Assembly (NCBI RefSeq): GCF_917627385.1
Contig: NZ_CAKJTL010000041.1
Location: 54,191-90,772 of the forward strand
DNA: 36,582 bases
Direction: 5' to 3'
Source: Protofrankia sp. CiT1
GTDB taxonomy: Bacteria; Actinomycetota; Actinomycetes; Frankiales; Frankiaceae
The notes under the pieces were generated by a model. It saw only the letters and a list, made by a program, of their open reading frames with translations, was not told where the DNA came from and did no database searches. Shown piece by piece: positions 8,250 to 16,957 of the stretch. The first letter of the stretch is position 1; the number at the start of each line of letters is the position of its first letter. The position numbers and the translations under genes were made by a program.

Positions 8250-9533
8250 ATGTCAATCGAGCACGCCGGCCAGTCAGGGACCCGCGGGCAGGCCGCGGCC
8301 GTACCGGTCGCGGCCTGCCGCTCGTGCGGTGGGCCGCCGCCGCGCCCGTTCCTGATGCTTGGACACACCCCCATCGCCAACAGGCTGTTGCGGCCGGATG
8401 ACCTGGCCGGGCCTGAGCCGGTCTTCCCGCTGGAGATCGGTTTCTGTAGTTCCTGCACGCTGGTCCAGCTCACCTACGCCCTGCCGGCTGAAGAGATCTT
8501 CAATGCGGACTATCCGTATTACTCGTCATTCAGCGACACGCTCTGCCGGCACGCTGAAAAACACGTCATCGATCTGATAGCAAGTCGCAATCTCGGTCCC
8601 GACAGCCTTGTCGTGGAGATCGCAAGTAATGACGGTTACCTGCTGCGGGCGTTCATCGAGCGGGGGATCCCGGTGCTCGGTATCGAACCGTCACCCGGGC
8701 CCGCGGACGCGGCCCGTAAGGCTGGTGTGCCGACCCGCACGGAGTTCTTCGGCGCCGACCTCGCCCAGGCACTGGTTGCCGACGGGCTGCGCGCGGATGT
8801 CATCATCGCGAACAACGTGCTTGCGCACGTACCCGATCTGAACAGCTTCGTGGCGGGCATGTCAATTCTGCTCGCGGACGATGGGATCATCACCGTGGAG
8901 AACCCGGGTGTGGGGGCGTTACTGACAAACACCGAGTTCGACACGGTTTACCATGAACATTTCTGCTATTTTTCCACCATCGCGGTGGAGGCCCTCATGC
9001 GTCGGCACGGTCTCAGTATTGTCGGGGTGACGGAGTTTCCCGAGCTCCACGGCGGCACGCTGCGCTGGCGGATGCGGCGGGCCGCGGCCGATTGTGACGT
9101 GCCGCAGGTCCGCGAGCGCCTCGACAGGGAGCGCGCGGCCGGCCTGGACACCTTCGAGCGCTATGCCGGCTTCGGTGCTGACGTGCGTGAACTGCAGGCG
9201 GAGCTGCTTGCGCTCCTGCGGGAACTGGCCGGGCACGGCCGGACGGTGGCCGGCTACGGTGCCGCGGCAAAAGGCGCCACCCTGCTGAACTCGAGCGGTA
9301 TCACCACCGACCTTGTCCAGTACGTGGTTGACCGCAACGTCCACAAGCAGGGCAAGTACATCCCGGGCGCGCGGATGCCGATCCTTTCTCCGGCGGTCCT
9401 GGCCCAGCGCCGCCCCGACTACTTGCTGTTGCTGGCCTGGAATGTCCGGGATGAGATCATGGAGCAGCAGACCGCGTATGCCCGCCGCGGCGGCAAGTTC
9501 ATCGTGCCGGTTCCTCGGCCGGTCGTTTGCTGA
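8250..9533 (+). CDS. sugar C-methyltransferase (TylC3/NovU-like, class I SAM-dependent)
   Basis: The 427-residue protein has the three parts of deoxysugar C-methyltransferases. An N-terminal zinc site uses CRSC (Cys23, Cys26) and CSSC (Cys66, Cys69). A central SAM fold contains VVEIASNDGYLL (121-132). A C-terminal Rossmann-like part contains VAGYGAAAKGATLL. The conserved YHEHFCYF segment is present. Family members methylate C3 or C5 of 4-keto sugar nucleotides. The ATG at 8250 follows GAGGGAG closely; 8211 is an in-frame alternative without a site. One rare TTA codon is present (8919-8921). With the SDR and RmlC-like genes it points to a C-methyl-branched sugar. Confidence 0.92.
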   Translation: MSIEHAGQSGTRGQAAAVPVAACRSCGGPPPRPFLMLGHTPIANRLLRPDDLAGPEPVFPLEIGFCSSCTLVQLTYALPAEEIFNADYPYYSSFSDTLCRHAEKHVIDLIASRNLGPDSLVVEIASNDGYLLRAFIERGIPVLGIEPSPGPADAARKAGVPTRTEFFGADLAQALVADGLRADVIIANNVLAHVPDLNSFVAGMSILLADDGIITVENPGVGALLTNTEFDTVYHEHFCYFSTIAVEALMRRHGLSIVGVTEFPELHGGTLRWRMRRAAADCDVPQVRERLDRERAAGLDTFERYAGFGADVRELQAELLALLRELAGHGRTVAGYGAAAKGATLLNSSGITTDLVQYVVDRNVHKQGKYIPGARMPILSPAVLAQRRPDYLLLLAWNVRDEIMEQQTAYARRGGKFIVPVPRPVVC

Positions 9534-9537
9534 CGTT

Positions 9538-9559
9538 CGGACGCGGCCTGCCGCGTCCG
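9538..9559 (+). terminator. perfect hairpin after the methyltransferase stop
   Basis: CGGACGCGG (9538-9546) and CCGCGTCCG (9551-9559) pair perfectly around a CCTG loop, five bases after the stop codon at 9531-9533. No T-run follows, as is common for actinobacterial terminator hairpins. Termination is inferred from position and stability. Confidence 0.6.
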
Positions 9560-9647
9560 GTGAAGCTGGCGGTCGACGAATATTTGATTATGGAATTTTC
9601 CGTGCGCTCGACGGCCCTGGGAGAACCGGGAAGCGTGGTGGCGGCCG

Positions 9648-11279
9648 ATGGATGATCCTGTTGGCCGCCGGCCCGTGGCAGGGCGCGGACCGGCGGAGGA
9701 GGGGCACATCGAGACGGTTGGGCGGATCGACTACAAGCCACGCCGGTACGGTCATCCACGTGAACATCCACCGAATGACTCTGACGGCACCCGGGCCATT
9801 CGGTATGTTCCCGCCCGCCCGCGCCTTGAGGGGCTGGTCGATCTTTCGCGGCCACGGGCCGAGGACGGGCGGGAGCCCATGGTCCGCCGCGGCCGGCGCC
9901 AACGGGGCACCGGTCACGCCGGCGGCCGCTCGAAGGCCCTGTGGACGCTGGGCGACCAGGTCCTTTCCAGCGCTACCAACGCGCTCATCGCCTTCACGGT
10001 CGCCCGGCAGGTCTCGGCGAGCCAGTTCGGTGCGTTCTCGATCGCCTTCGCGCTGTTCGCACTGATCATCGGCTTTTCCCGGGCGGCCAGTACGGCACCC
10101 ATGGGTATGAAGTACGCCGATGCCTCCCCTGGGATCTTTCGGGCGGCGACCGCCGCGGCGACCGGTACGGCGCTGGTTCTCGGGATAATCGCTGGCGGGT
10201 GCCTGGTTGCCGTCGGCACGGTACTGGGCGCGACGGTCGGTCTGACGGTGGTCGCGATGGGCCTGGTCATGCCAGGCCTGCTCCTGCAGGATGCCTGGCG
10301 TTACGTCTTCATCGCCCAGGGAAAGCCCGTGAAGGCCGCGGTGAACGACGCGGTGTGGACTGTGATCCAACTGGGCGGCGTGTTCGTTCTCTGTCAGCAC
10401 GGCGTCCACTCGTCCGCGACATTCGTGCTTGTGTGGGGCGCGGCCGCCGCGGTGGCCGCGGTGGGAGGCGCGGTCCAGGCCGGCTGCCGGCCCGCGCCGC
10501 GCAGGTCCCGTGAATGGATCACATGTCACCGGGAGGCCGCGGGTTACCTGAGCGCCGAGTACATCACCGTGCAGGGCGCCCAACAGGGGTCGACGCTGCT
10601 GATCGGTGTATTCGGCACCGAGCTCGCGGTCGGTGCGCTGCGGGGGGTGCAGACCCTTCTCGGCCCGACCACGATTCTTGCCGTCGGAATCATCAGCTTC
10701 GCGGTTCCGGAGTTCTCCCGCCGACGGGAGATGCCCGCGCGGGCACGTATGCGCTCGGCAACCATGCTTTCCTGCCTGGTTGTCGGCGCCGGCGTGCTGT
10801 GGGGTGTGTTGTTCCTGTTTGTTCCCGATCGCGTTGGTATTGCGCTGCTCGGTGACACCTGGGCACAGACCCGCGGAATACTCGGTTTGACGATTATTCA
10901 GCAGGCGGGCGCGGCCGCCACAGTCGGCCCGGCGTGTATGCTTTACGCACTTGGCCAGCCAAAGATCACTTTCCGCGTTCACTGTGTGCTCGCGCCGGCT
11001 TTGTTCGTGTTCCCGGTGGCCGGTCTGGCGTGTTGGGATCTGCGGGGGGCTGTTGTCGGGTACATCGCCGCGTTCTGGCTGACCGTGCCGTTGTGGTTCG
11101 TGCTGCTGCGCCGCGCAGCCTACCAGGCTGAGGCGTCATCCCGCGGCAGGGCCGGATCTCCCAGCGGGGCGGTGGCTCCAGCCACGGCACAGCACCCGGG
11201 CAAAGCGGATGATTTGCTGGGTGATTCATCGGCTGGCCGGCATCGTCGGGGCGGGCGGCGGATGCGGCAGATATCGTGA
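9648..11279 (+). CDS. Wzx-like polysaccharide flippase
   Basis: The 543-residue protein has a basic N-terminal stretch of about 90 residues followed by roughly twelve hydrophobic segments. The first is LWTLGDQVLSSATNALIAFT, the opening seen in PST/MOP-superfamily flippases, and QFGAFSIAFALFALIIGFSR follows. The family moves lipid-linked repeat units across the membrane for Wzy-dependent polymerisation. Long unconserved N- and C-terminal tails are cytoplasmic and of unknown role. An internal ATG at 9879 preceded by GGGAG would remove most of the N-terminal tail and may be the true start. It lies between the sugar module and the assembly genes, as expected. Confidence 0.85.
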   Translation: MDDPVGRRPVAGRGPAEEGHIETVGRIDYKPRRYGHPREHPPNDSDGTRAIRYVPARPRLEGLVDLSRPRAEDGREPMVRRGRRQRGTGHAGGRSKALWTLGDQVLSSATNALIAFTVARQVSASQFGAFSIAFALFALIIGFSRAASTAPMGMKYADASPGIFRAATAAATGTALVLGIIAGGCLVAVGTVLGATVGLTVVAMGLVMPGLLLQDAWRYVFIAQGKPVKAAVNDAVWTVIQLGGVFVLCQHGVHSSATFVLVWGAAAAVAAVGGAVQAGCRPAPRRSREWITCHREAAGYLSAEYITVQGAQQGSTLLIGVFGTELAVGALRGVQTLLGPTTILAVGIISFAVPEFSRRREMPARARMRSATMLSCLVVGAGVLWGVLFLFVPDRVGIALLGDTWAQTRGILGLTIIQQAGAAATVGPACMLYALGQPKITFRVHCVLAPALFVFPVAGLACWDLRGAVVGYIAAFWLTVPLWFVLLRRAAYQAEASSRGRAGSPSGAVAPATAQHPGKADDLLGDSSAGRHRRGGRRMRQIS

Positions 11280-11335
11280 GTTCTCGGCGGAGCACGTTCT
11301 GTTCTGATCATGTCGTTGTGGCAGCGATGACCGTG

Positions 11336-11398
11336 GAACGCCCGGCAGCAGGGGCGTGGATCAAGGAACAGGGCTGGGGCGCGTGCATCGCGAGGCGG
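11336..11398 (+). repeat. solo left arm of the dispersed palindromic repeat
   Basis: These 63 bases match the left arm of the complete copy (31189-31251) at 55 positions; all eight differences are transitions. Both contain GTGCATCGCGAGGCGG. No right arm follows. It lies between the flippase gene and the next glycosyltransferase gene, and a potential ATG at 11356 lies inside it. Confidence 0.8.
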
Positions 11399-11433
11399 AA
11401 GATCTGGAGGAAACGCGTCGAGATGGTTTCGCG

Positions 11434-12354
11434 GTGAGACTGCACATCGTTTACCGATCCGTCGGCAGCGAGAATCGCAAGGATCGGCCGGGTTTTTACA
11501 ACAAGTCACTGGCCCTGGCCTCGCTGTTGCGCGCGGTGGATAATGTTGATATTGAGACCGAACTTGTCTTTGTCAACGACGGGCCCATCCCCGCCGGCCG
11601 TCTGGAGATGATGGCCGGGGCCGGCGAGGTTCTCGGCGTTCGTTGCGGCAGCAACCGAGCGTCGTATCGATGGGCGCTGCGACTGCCCCGGCTGCGCGGC
11701 TGGTCGCCGGCTGATCTCGTCTGGTTTTCCGAGGACGACTACCTGTATACGGCCACCAGCCTGCGCGGTCTCATCCAAGCCGCGAATGAGCTGGCCGTCG
11801 CCGATTATTTCACCCTGTATGGTTCGACGCGTTTCGCTCCGGCGGCCACCCGGCGCTCACCACTGATCGATGCGCGGGCCCGTTCCCAGGGGGATCCTGA
11901 AGCCGTACTCTTGGGCACAGCGCGTTGGTACCGGGCGGCGAGTTGCACCAGCACCTTCGGTGCGCGGATCGGGGCGCTGCTTGCCGACGAGCGGCTGTTG
12001 CGTAGCTGCCCGTTCGTCGGTGAGGCCTGGGACCACGCCACCTGTCTGGCCTACCAGGGATACCGACCGTTCGGCCTGCGGGAGCTTGCCGGTGGCAGGC
12101 CGGATCCCGGGCATATGGGCCGGCCGCGGGCCGCGGTTCGTCGAGGCGCGCTGGTCTGCGTGCGCAGCGTCGCCAACGCTGTTGCCTTGGCCCGGCCACA
12201 GCGCGCGCGGCGGACCCTGGTGGCACCGGATCCAGATCTTGTCACGCATATGGAGCAGCGGTTTCTTGCGCCGGGCACCGACTGGGCCGCCGCGGCCGCC
12301 GCGGTCACGCAGTGGTCGCGCAGCCGTGATCAGGAGGGGCTGTGGGTCCGTTAG
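11434..12354 (+). CDS. GT-A-like glycosyltransferase of unknown specificity
   Basis: The product begins MRLHIVYRSVGSENRKDRP and continues as a small alpha/beta protein with ETELVFVNDG (about 41-50) and FSEDDYLY (98-105), the latter resembling a GT-A metal-binding acidic cluster. It has no membrane segments. The GTG at 11434 is chosen because the fold begins there; the in-frame ATG at 11356 lies inside the solo repeat and would add 26 residues encoded largely by the repeat. A weak purine-rich stretch (GAGATGG) precedes 11434. The stop codon TAG (12352-12354) touches the start of another solo repeat. Function is inferred from motif and context; I do not recognise a named family. Confidence 0.7.
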   Translation: MRLHIVYRSVGSENRKDRPGFYNKSLALASLLRAVDNVDIETELVFVNDGPIPAGRLEMMAGAGEVLGVRCGSNRASYRWALRLPRLRGWSPADLVWFSEDDYLYTATSLRGLIQAANELAVADYFTLYGSTRFAPAATRRSPLIDARARSQGDPEAVLLGTARWYRAASCTSTFGARIGALLADERLLRSCPFVGEAWDHATCLAYQGYRPFGLRELAGGRPDPGHMGRPRAAVRRGALVCVRSVANAVALARPQRARRTLVAPDPDLVTHMEQRFLAPGTDWAAAAAAVTQWSRSRDQEGLWVR

Positions 12355-12384
12355 AGCGACCGGCAACAAGAGTGTGGATCAAGA
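12354..12384 (+). repeat. short solo left end of the dispersed palindromic repeat
   Basis: GAGCGACCGGCAACAAG and the following GTGTGGATCAAGA match the left terminus of the complete copy at about 24 of 31 positions, most differences being transitions. TTA precedes it, as at the copy at 14. It overlaps the stop of the preceding gene and lies 47 bases before the Wzz-like gene. Sequence beyond 12384 is unrelated. Confidence 0.6.
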
Positions 12385-12430
12385 CGATCGTCGATCTGCC
12401 GATCTCACCTGACTCGAGGGGAGCGCGCGG

Positions 12431-14065
12431 GTGACCCCGGTTGTCCAGCCGTCCGCTGAGCTGCCCCGGGGCACTGCGGGGGCGTCACTGTTGCGGATCC
12501 TGGGGCGTCGCTGGCTGGCGATTGTCATAGCGGTGGTCATCGGCGCGGCGCTGGCGCTCATCCTCGCCAAGCGACAGGCCCCGGTCTTCCAGGCGACGGG
12601 CCGGGTGTTCCTGAACACCTCGAACGCGGCGCTCGGCGCGGGTTCGGTCGACGCGAGCAGAGCCGTCCAGACACAGGCCCAGTTCGCCGGCTCCACCGCA
12701 GCCCTGGACCTGATCGCTGAGCAGCTCAAGGTGCCGCGGCTCTACGTGGCCAGACGGTTGAAGGTAACGCCGTCGGGGGAGGGCTACTTCTTCACGATCG
12801 TCGGCAGGGACAGCACCGCGGAGCGGGCGACACAGCTCGTCCAGTCTACTGAGACCGCTTACCAACAGCTACTTTCCCAGTACGGAAACGACAGTAGTGG
12901 TACCGTCCAGCGACTGACAAGCCTGCGCGATGAGATCTACAAAAATCTTCAGAAGCTACAGGCCCAGCAGGCCGCCCTGCCTCGTAACGCTGACGATCAG
13001 GTTCTTGCCAGCCAGATCAGCAATCTCAACTCACAGCTCGCGGACCTCAACCGGCGGATTCCCGAGGCGCAGGTCAACGCCGCGTTGACCGCCGGTTCGG
13101 TGACCCTGGCGGAGCCCGCGCGCGCTGATGGCCAGGTCGCACCGCACCTGTTCCGTAACACGCTGGTCGGCGCGCTGGTCGGGCTGTTCCTGGCGGCAGC
13201 GGTGGTCTGGTGCGCCTACCTGCGCAGGCCAACGGCGCTCGACGGGCGTGGTGCGGCAGCCGTGCTGGATGCTCCTCTGATCGCCGCGGTTTCCGGGAAG
13301 CGGGGCGGTGGGCTGCCGACCGACACCCTTGTCTCCGCCATGTCAGCGGTGTTGTCGCCCGCTGTCACAGTGGTGGCCCTCGCTCCGGTGACGCGGGGCG
13401 ATCTGAGCGCGGACCTGGTGGCGGCCGTTTCCGCAAGCTGGTCAGACGACCAGGGCGTTGTGTTGATCATTGATGCCTCCGCGGAATCGGAGGTTCGTGC
13501 GCCGCTGGAGCGGTTGCCTCGGGCGGTCTCCGGCGAGCTGCCCCGCTGGGCGCACGAGCCGACCTGCCTGGCCCGCTCATCCGGTACCGGACGGGGGCAT
13601 CTGCTGTACAACCGGGTCGCGCCGGCACGAGCCGCCCGTCCCGGTGGCCTCGCGCCCATCCTGGCGGACCGTGCTCCCGCGGTCGATCTCGTCATTCTGC
13701 TGGCCCCGGCGCTCGACGAGCTTCCGATGACGGCGGTGCCCGCCACGCAGGCGGATGCCATCATTGTTTTCGCCAGCGGCGACTCCCCGCTCAAGGAGCT
13801 GTCGCGGATCCCGCGGCACTGGCCGGCGTTGGCCGAGCGGATTGTGGGCGTGGTCTTCGACGGGCGATCCGCTGTCCGGCGGTCCGCGCATGACGTGGCG
13901 CCCGTGAGCGCCACTGACGACCTTGTCGGTCCGGTCATGGGCGCAAGCGGCCGTGCCGCTGCCGCACCGGGCACCTCATCGAGGCCGTCGAGGGATGCTG
14001 GGCGTCGCAGGAGTGGCAACAAGGAGGTTACGGACCGCTACCTTCGTCCCATGGGCAAGCGCTGA
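12431..14065 (+). CDS. Wzz-like chain-length determinant with a degenerate kinase-like tail
   Basis: The 544-residue protein has two membrane segments (about 28-47 and 244-264) bracketing an outer domain with a coiled coil (about 157-207), the plan of polysaccharide co-polymerases. After the second segment comes a cytoplasmic alpha/beta domain (about 273-440) placed like the bacterial tyrosine kinase of Wzc/CpsD proteins. Where a Walker A loop would be expected, VALAPVTRGDLSADL lacks the GKS/T core, and the C-terminus has no tyrosine cluster, so kinase activity is unlikely. It starts at GTG with GAGGGGAG about seven bases upstream. It probably sets chain length with the adjacent Wzy-like protein. 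Confidence 0.85.
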   Translation: MTPVVQPSAELPRGTAGASLLRILGRRWLAIVIAVVIGAALALILAKRQAPVFQATGRVFLNTSNAALGAGSVDASRAVQTQAQFAGSTAALDLIAEQLKVPRLYVARRLKVTPSGEGYFFTIVGRDSTAERATQLVQSTETAYQQLLSQYGNDSSGTVQRLTSLRDEIYKNLQKLQAQQAALPRNADDQVLASQISNLNSQLADLNRRIPEAQVNAALTAGSVTLAEPARADGQVAPHLFRNTLVGALVGLFLAAAVVWCAYLRRPTALDGRGAAAVLDAPLIAAVSGKRGGGLPTDTLVSAMSAVLSPAVTVVALAPVTRGDLSADLVAAVSASWSDDQGVVLIIDASAESEVRAPLERLPRAVSGELPRWAHEPTCLARSSGTGRGHLLYNRVAPARAARPGGLAPILADRAPAVDLVILLAPALDELPMTAVPATQADAIIVFASGDSPLKELSRIPRHWPALAERIVGVVFDGRSAVRRSAHDVAPVSATDDLVGPVMGASGRAAAAPGTSSRPSRDAGRRRSGNKEVTDRYLRPMGKR

Positions 14066-14157
14066 ACGCCGGGGCGGTCACGGGAGGCGCTTGTGGCTGA
14101 CGCCCGGACCGGCCATGCGCTCGGGGCTGTCCCACGGAGCAACCTGGATGGCCGCCT

Positions 14158-15465
14158 ATGGCAACAAGCCTGACAATCCGCATCCCACGGAGCTGGGCGA
14201 TCCCCGATCCGGATGCCGCGGTTACCGACCCGGCCGCGGCGCGCCGGCCGCTACGGCTGCTGACCATGTTGCTGTTCGGGGAGGTCTTCCTCCAGCGGCT
14301 GGCGGTCCCGGTCGGTTCCGCCCAGGTGCCGCTGATGCTGCCCGGGGTCCTCGGTGGCGCCGCGGTGTTGCTCGCGCGGGGTGACCTGGTGGCCGACATG
14401 GGCCGTACCCAGGCATATCTGGTCGCTATGGCGGCATGCGTCAGTTCGGCGCTGGTTGTTTTCACCCGGGGCCTCGATGGCAACTCGCTCACATCGCTGC
14501 TCTTGCTGGTGGTGACCTATGCGCCGTTCTGTTGTCGCCTGCGTGCTGACACGTCGGTGGCGCTCTTCCCTCGGCTGCTCGACCGTTTCGCGGTCATGAC
14601 GGCAGTGCTGGCCGGCTTCGCGGTGGCGCAGTTCGGCCTGCAGCTGCTGGGCTGGCACTACAGCGACATCATCGGCGGGATCGTGCCACCCGAGCTGATT
14701 ATGCGGAACTTCAACACATCGTATCCGGTGGCATACGGCTCCAGCCTGTACAAGGCGAATGCGTTCGTCTGTCTGGAGCCGTCCTTCTGCTCGCAGTTCC
14801 TCGCTATCGGTCTGGTCGTCTCGATATTGCGGGGTGTGCGCCGGTGGCGTTTGCCGCTCCTCGTGGTGGCGATACTGACCACGGTCTCGGGGACTGGCGT
14901 GATCCTGCTCGCCGCCGCGCTGGTACTGCTCGCGGTCCATAAAGGACCTCGGTTCGCGGCAACGGCGGTGGCTGGTCTCGCGCTGGTGGTGACCGCCGTG
15001 AGTTTCACCCCGGCGGCGGACGTATTCGCCGAACGCGCCACCGAGACAGCCACGAGCAGTTCCAGCGGCAGCCTGCGTTTCGTCCAGCCCTACACCCGGA
15101 CCTACGACCGGCTGGGCGGTGATCCGCTGACCGTGCTCTTCGGCTCCGGGCCGGGCTGGTCTGACCGGGATGCCGACGAGTTCATGCACAGCACCGGCTT
15201 GCCGTTGAACTACGCCATGCTGCCCAAACTTGTCCTCGAGTACGGTCTCGTCGGTGGGGCGGCTTTCCTGGTCCTGATCGTGTGGGCGTTCGTGTGCGGA
15301 TCCCCGTCGTTCGTCCTCTCCGGCGCGCTGCTGGTCTTCTACATGGTGTTGTCGAGCAGCCTGCTCAGCCCGGTTGTGGTTTACCTGGGGCTGCTTCTGC
15401 TGACCTGGTACGCACGTGATATCTGGTATGTGCCCCAGCGGGGCTTTGGCGGCTCTTCGGTTTAG
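14158..15465 (+). CDS. O-antigen polymerase/ligase-like membrane protein (Wzy/WaaL type)
   Basis: The 435-residue protein has about ten hydrophobic segments and one long outer loop (about 285-350) containing SLRFVQPYTRTYDRLGGDP and FGSGPGWSDRD. Wzy/WaaL-family proteins have a large periplasmic or outer loop with an arginine-rich segment before the last membrane helices. It would join flipped repeat units outside the membrane. It lies directly after the Wzz-like gene, the usual pairing. No strong ribosome site is seen at the ATG. The stop overlaps by four bases the stop of the convergent DUF4910 gene (TTAG shared). Confidence 0.83.
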   Translation: MATSLTIRIPRSWAIPDPDAAVTDPAAARRPLRLLTMLLFGEVFLQRLAVPVGSAQVPLMLPGVLGGAAVLLARGDLVADMGRTQAYLVAMAACVSSALVVFTRGLDGNSLTSLLLLVVTYAPFCCRLRADTSVALFPRLLDRFAVMTAVLAGFAVAQFGLQLLGWHYSDIIGGIVPPELIMRNFNTSYPVAYGSSLYKANAFVCLEPSFCSQFLAIGLVVSILRGVRRWRLPLLVVAILTTVSGTGVILLAAALVLLAVHKGPRFAATAVAGLALVVTAVSFTPAADVFAERATETATSSSSGSLRFVQPYTRTYDRLGGDPLTVLFGSGPGWSDRDADEFMHSTGLPLNYAMLPKLVLEYGLVGGAAFLVLIVWAFVCGSPSFVLSGALLVFYMVLSSSLLSPVVVYLGLLLLTWYARDIWYVPQRGFGGSSV

Positions 15466-16919
15466 GCCAACAGGCCCACCGCCGCGAGGGCGTCTGCCGC
15501 GTCCGCGACTGTGTTGAACGGCAGATCCGCGCGGTCGGCTATGTCGATCATGCTGTGGCTGCCGTCAGCGAGGTTGAGGACCCACAGCAGACCCATTTCG
15601 ACAGCCTCGCGGTCCAGGGTGGCGCCGATCGAGCGATACAGACCGCGCCGTCCCAGCTGTGGTTCCCCGAACGGGGATGTGCTGGTCCAGGTCCGGTCCC
15701 GTTCACAGATCTCGATCGTGCGCAGGATGATTGCAAAGGAGTCGTTGAGACCTGTGGCTGTCACGAAGCCCAGATTGTCGGCGGACGTGTGATACTCCGC
15801 GTACGTGCCATGTGGGCTGCGGCCGAATCGACCCACCGGCAGATTGAAACCAGGGGAGCAGAACTGGCGCTCGTCATAGCCGTAGGGCGAGAAATCGATC
15901 ACGTTGTACGGCCGGCCTGTTTCCTTCAGCGCCCGCGTCACGGCCCGGTCGATGCCGGCGTCACCGCGCCGGCTGCGTTTGTATGTCGGCTGCCCACGGT
16001 CGCCGAGCCCGGTCAGCACGAGGCCGTGCTCGATACCGTCGACGCTCTCACGGTTGTGGGCAAGCCAGGTGATTGCCCCGATTGTTCCGGGAATGAACAG
16101 GAACCGGTAGCTCAGCCGCCGGGGCCGGTCCGCGAGCGCCGCGGCAAGCAGTGTGGCCGTGGCGATGCCGGAGGCGTTGTCGTTGGCCATGCCGGGGTGG
16201 CAGACATGAGTGGTGACAAGAAATTCCCGCGGGCTGCTGCCGGGCAGCGCAATCTCGGCGAAGGTCAGCGAGCCGTCGGTGAGCGTCGTGTCGATATGTA
16301 CCTCGTACTCACCGTCCGGCAGCTCGCGGCGCTGCCGGTCGCTCAGGCAGAACCCCCAGGCCTCGTGGTAATAGGAGGTGCGGTAGGGCACCCAGTCGGG
16401 GTGGTCGGGCAGGGAGTGCAGGCGCGGTAGCAGGTCAGGCAGAGACAGCCGGGTGTGCGTGGGTATGCTGTAGTTAAGCAGGTGCAGCGGGTTGTCCGCG
16501 GCGTCGAGGACGCGCTGGCCGTCCGGGCCGGCCAGCCAGGCCTGCGAGACGTTCCACTCCTTCGGTACCGTCCAGTCGAGTACCGGTGTCCCGGTGGGCA
16601 CCTCGCGCACGGCGAAGGGAACCGCCGGTTCGAGAGCTCCGCGGACCGTTGCCAGCGTCTTGCGGACGCCGTCGCCGGTGATGCTGCGCATCATGGGAGT
16701 GAGTTCGGCGACCAGATCGTACAGGCGTGTCCCGACAGCCCGTGCCCCGCCATCATGGCTCGCCTCGCCAGGGGAGCGCGGCATGCGGCCAGGGCGTGTT
16801 TCGAACGTCTCGCGCAAGCTGGCTCCCATGCCACCGCACAGAATGACGACTGGTAGATCCGGTATGGGAAGATTTATTGCTTGTTGTCTTTTTTCGGCGG
16901 GCCTGGTGCCCGCCATCAT
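15462..16919 (-). CDS. DUF4910 / M28-like aminopeptidase-fold protein with a foreign N-terminus
   Basis: From about residue 62 (VGTRLYDLVAELTPMMRSITGDG) the protein is a full-length DUF4910 family member. It carries the zinc-type motif THVCHPG (237-243) followed by ANDNASG (245-251) in an aminopeptidase-like fold. A C-terminal segment (about 430-485) resembles a winged helix. The family is often found in glycan loci; its substrate is unknown. The first 50 residues contain PVVILCGGMG and LRETFETRP, which resemble the start of a sugar-1-phosphate nucleotidyltransferase (see separate entry). The true start is uncertain: 16919 has a distant purine-rich stretch, and an ATG at 16784 would give a product near the normal family N-terminus. 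Confidence 0.8.
   Translation of the reverse strand: MMAGTRPAEKRQQAINLPIPDLPVVILCGGMGASLRETFETRPGRMPRSPGEASHDGGARAVGTRLYDLVAELTPMMRSITGDGVRKTLATVRGALEPAVPFAVREVPTGTPVLDWTVPKEWNVSQAWLAGPDGQRVLDAADNPLHLLNYSIPTHTRLSLPDLLPRLHSLPDHPDWVPYRTSYYHEAWGFCLSDRQRRELPDGEYEVHIDTTLTDGSLTFAEIALPGSSPREFLVTTHVCHPGMANDNASGIATATLLAAALADRPRRLSYRFLFIPGTIGAITWLAHNRESVDGIEHGLVLTGLGDRGQPTYKRSRRGDAGIDRAVTRALKETGRPYNVIDFSPYGYDERQFCSPGFNLPVGRFGRSPHGTYAEYHTSADNLGFVTATGLNDSFAIILRTIEICERDRTWTSTSPFGEPQLGRRGLYRSIGATLDREAVEMGLLWVLNLADGSHSMIDIADRADLPFNTVADAADALAAVGLLA
16776..16856 (-). other. nucleotidyltransferase N-terminal remnant fused in frame to DUF4910
   Basis: Residues 22-48 of the upstream part read PVVILCGGMGASLRETFE and then TRPGRMPRSPG. 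Glucose-1-phosphate cytidylyltransferase and thymidylyltransferase proteins begin with V-I-L-C/A-GG-x-G-T-R-L-R-E followed by K-P-M. Here TR is replaced by AS and KP by GR, and nothing of the remaining enzyme follows. It is therefore a relic, not an active domain. The alternative is chance similarity in a 5' leader. Confidence 0.5.
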
Positions 16920-16931
16920 GATTTTCTTCGT

Positions 16932-16957
16932 CTCCCATGGCTAACTCCCATGGCTAA
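16932..16957 (+). repeat. 13-bp tandem duplication
   Basis: CTCCCATGGCTAA occurs twice in a row (16932-16944 and 16945-16957), just upstream of the minus-strand DUF4910 gene. It lies in its presumed leader or promoter region and is probably a slippage product. Confidence 0.85.

Noticed and set aside
9588-10982. Long minus-strand open frame opposite the flippase gene
   Set aside because: It is Arg/Gly/Asp/His-rich shadow sequence of the flippase reading frame, as is usual in high-GC DNA.
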